From Clostridia bacterium (GTDB taxonomy: Bacteria; Bacillota; Clostridia; DUPQ01), in the NCBI GenBank assembly GCA_030592085.1, contig JAUUZV010000159.1, positions 1-5,972 on the forward strand: a DNA stretch of 5,972 nucleotides. The letters run 5' to 3'. The position numbers and the translations under genes are program-made. Below the pieces are notes generated by a model, which was not told the origin of the DNA, made no database searches, and saw nothing but the letters and a program-made list of their open reading frames with translations. The first letter of the stretch is position 1. Each line of letters begins with the position of its first letter. Of the stretch, positions 5,654-5,972 are shown in pieces.

Positions 5654-5972
5654 ATGAATAAAATGAGTAAATTAGAAAATTTAATAAAAGATTCAAAAGG
5701 ATTAATAAAAACTAGCGATGTGGTAAAAAATCATATTCCTAAGAAATATATTTATGACTTGGTTGAAAAAAATATTCTATTCAAAGAAGCACATGGAATT
5801 TATGCTGTTAGAGATTCTACTAAGGATGAATTATATTATATTCAATGTAGAAGTGAAAAATTAGTTTTTTCTCATGAAACTGCTTTATTCATACATGAAC
5901 TTATTGATCGTGATCCGTTGATTTATACTTTAACTGTTCCAAGAGGATACTCAACTAATCGTTTAAGAGAAA
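5654..5972 (+). CDS. AbiEi-family type IV antitoxin, 5' part only (cut by window edge)
   Basis: The first 106 codons are present, and the frame is open to the window end. Residues 5-52 fit the N-terminal winged helix-turn-helix of AbiEi antitoxins: a short helix, TSDVVKNHIPKKYIYDLVEKNIL, then the wing ending in HGIYAV. Residues 60-106 match the next conserved block, with YYIQCR, VFSHETALFIHELIDRDP and LTVPRGYSTNRLRE. In type IV systems AbiEi represses its own promoter and counteracts AbiEii, a nucleotidyltransferase-fold toxin that causes growth arrest or abortive phage infection; the toxin gene normally follows directly and would be outside this window. The start is uncertain: ATG at 5654 has GGTG at 5646-5649 upstream, but in-frame ATGs also occur at 5642 and 5663. 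An orphan AbiEi-domain regulator is possible if no toxin gene follows. Confidence 0.8.
   Translation, partial: MNKMSKLENLIKDSKGLIKTSDVVKNHIPKKYIYDLVEKNILFKEAHGIYAVRDSTKDELYYIQCRSEKLVFSHETALFIHELIDRDPLIYTLTVPRGYSTNRLRE

Overview
The window is strongly AT-rich, and all six genes lie on the + strand. Gene spacing is short, Shine-Dalgarno sequences are mostly good, and codon use is A/T-ending. Together with a fermentative D-lactate dehydrogenase and an RluF-type pseudouridine synthase, this suggests a low-GC Firmicute, most likely an anaerobic member of the Clostridia. The genus cannot be fixed from the sequence.

Layout: (1) bases 57-851 encode an RluF-type 23S rRNA pseudouridine synthase, a housekeeping RNA-modification enzyme. 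(2) A probable sigma-A promoter (866-893) leads into a 754-residue protein (915-3179). It has the N-terminal fold that precedes the catalytic domain in GH20 hexosaminidases, a central region resembling DUF4838, and a C-terminal beta-rich domain. It has no signal peptide. (3) Bases 3240-4274 encode an LdhA-type D-lactate dehydrogenase with complete catalytic residues and an unusual four-cysteine C-terminal tail. (4) Bases 4314-4880 encode a GNAT acetyltransferase closely resembling the AAC(6')-Ii group of aminoglycoside 6'-N-acetyltransferases. A perfect TATAAT sits just upstream of its ATG and there is no Shine-Dalgarno sequence, so the message may be leaderless. (5) Its stop codon overlaps the start of a 212-residue protein (4880-5518) with a carboxypeptidase-regulatory-like beta-sandwich and otherwise unknown function. 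(6) After a hairpin (5564-5597) comes the start of an AbiEi-family antitoxin gene, cut off by the window edge at 5972.

The genes do not form one obvious pathway. The clearest functional unit is the overlapping acetyltransferase/beta-sandwich pair. The AbiEi gene probably begins a separate type IV toxin-antitoxin (abortive infection) locus whose toxin would lie beyond the window. No tRNA, rRNA, CRISPR array, insertion sequence or riboswitch was recognised. The best candidates for under-described biology are the cytoplasmic GH20/DUF4838-like protein, the cysteine tail on the dehydrogenase, the possible leaderless start, and the orphan protein coupled to the acetyltransferase.
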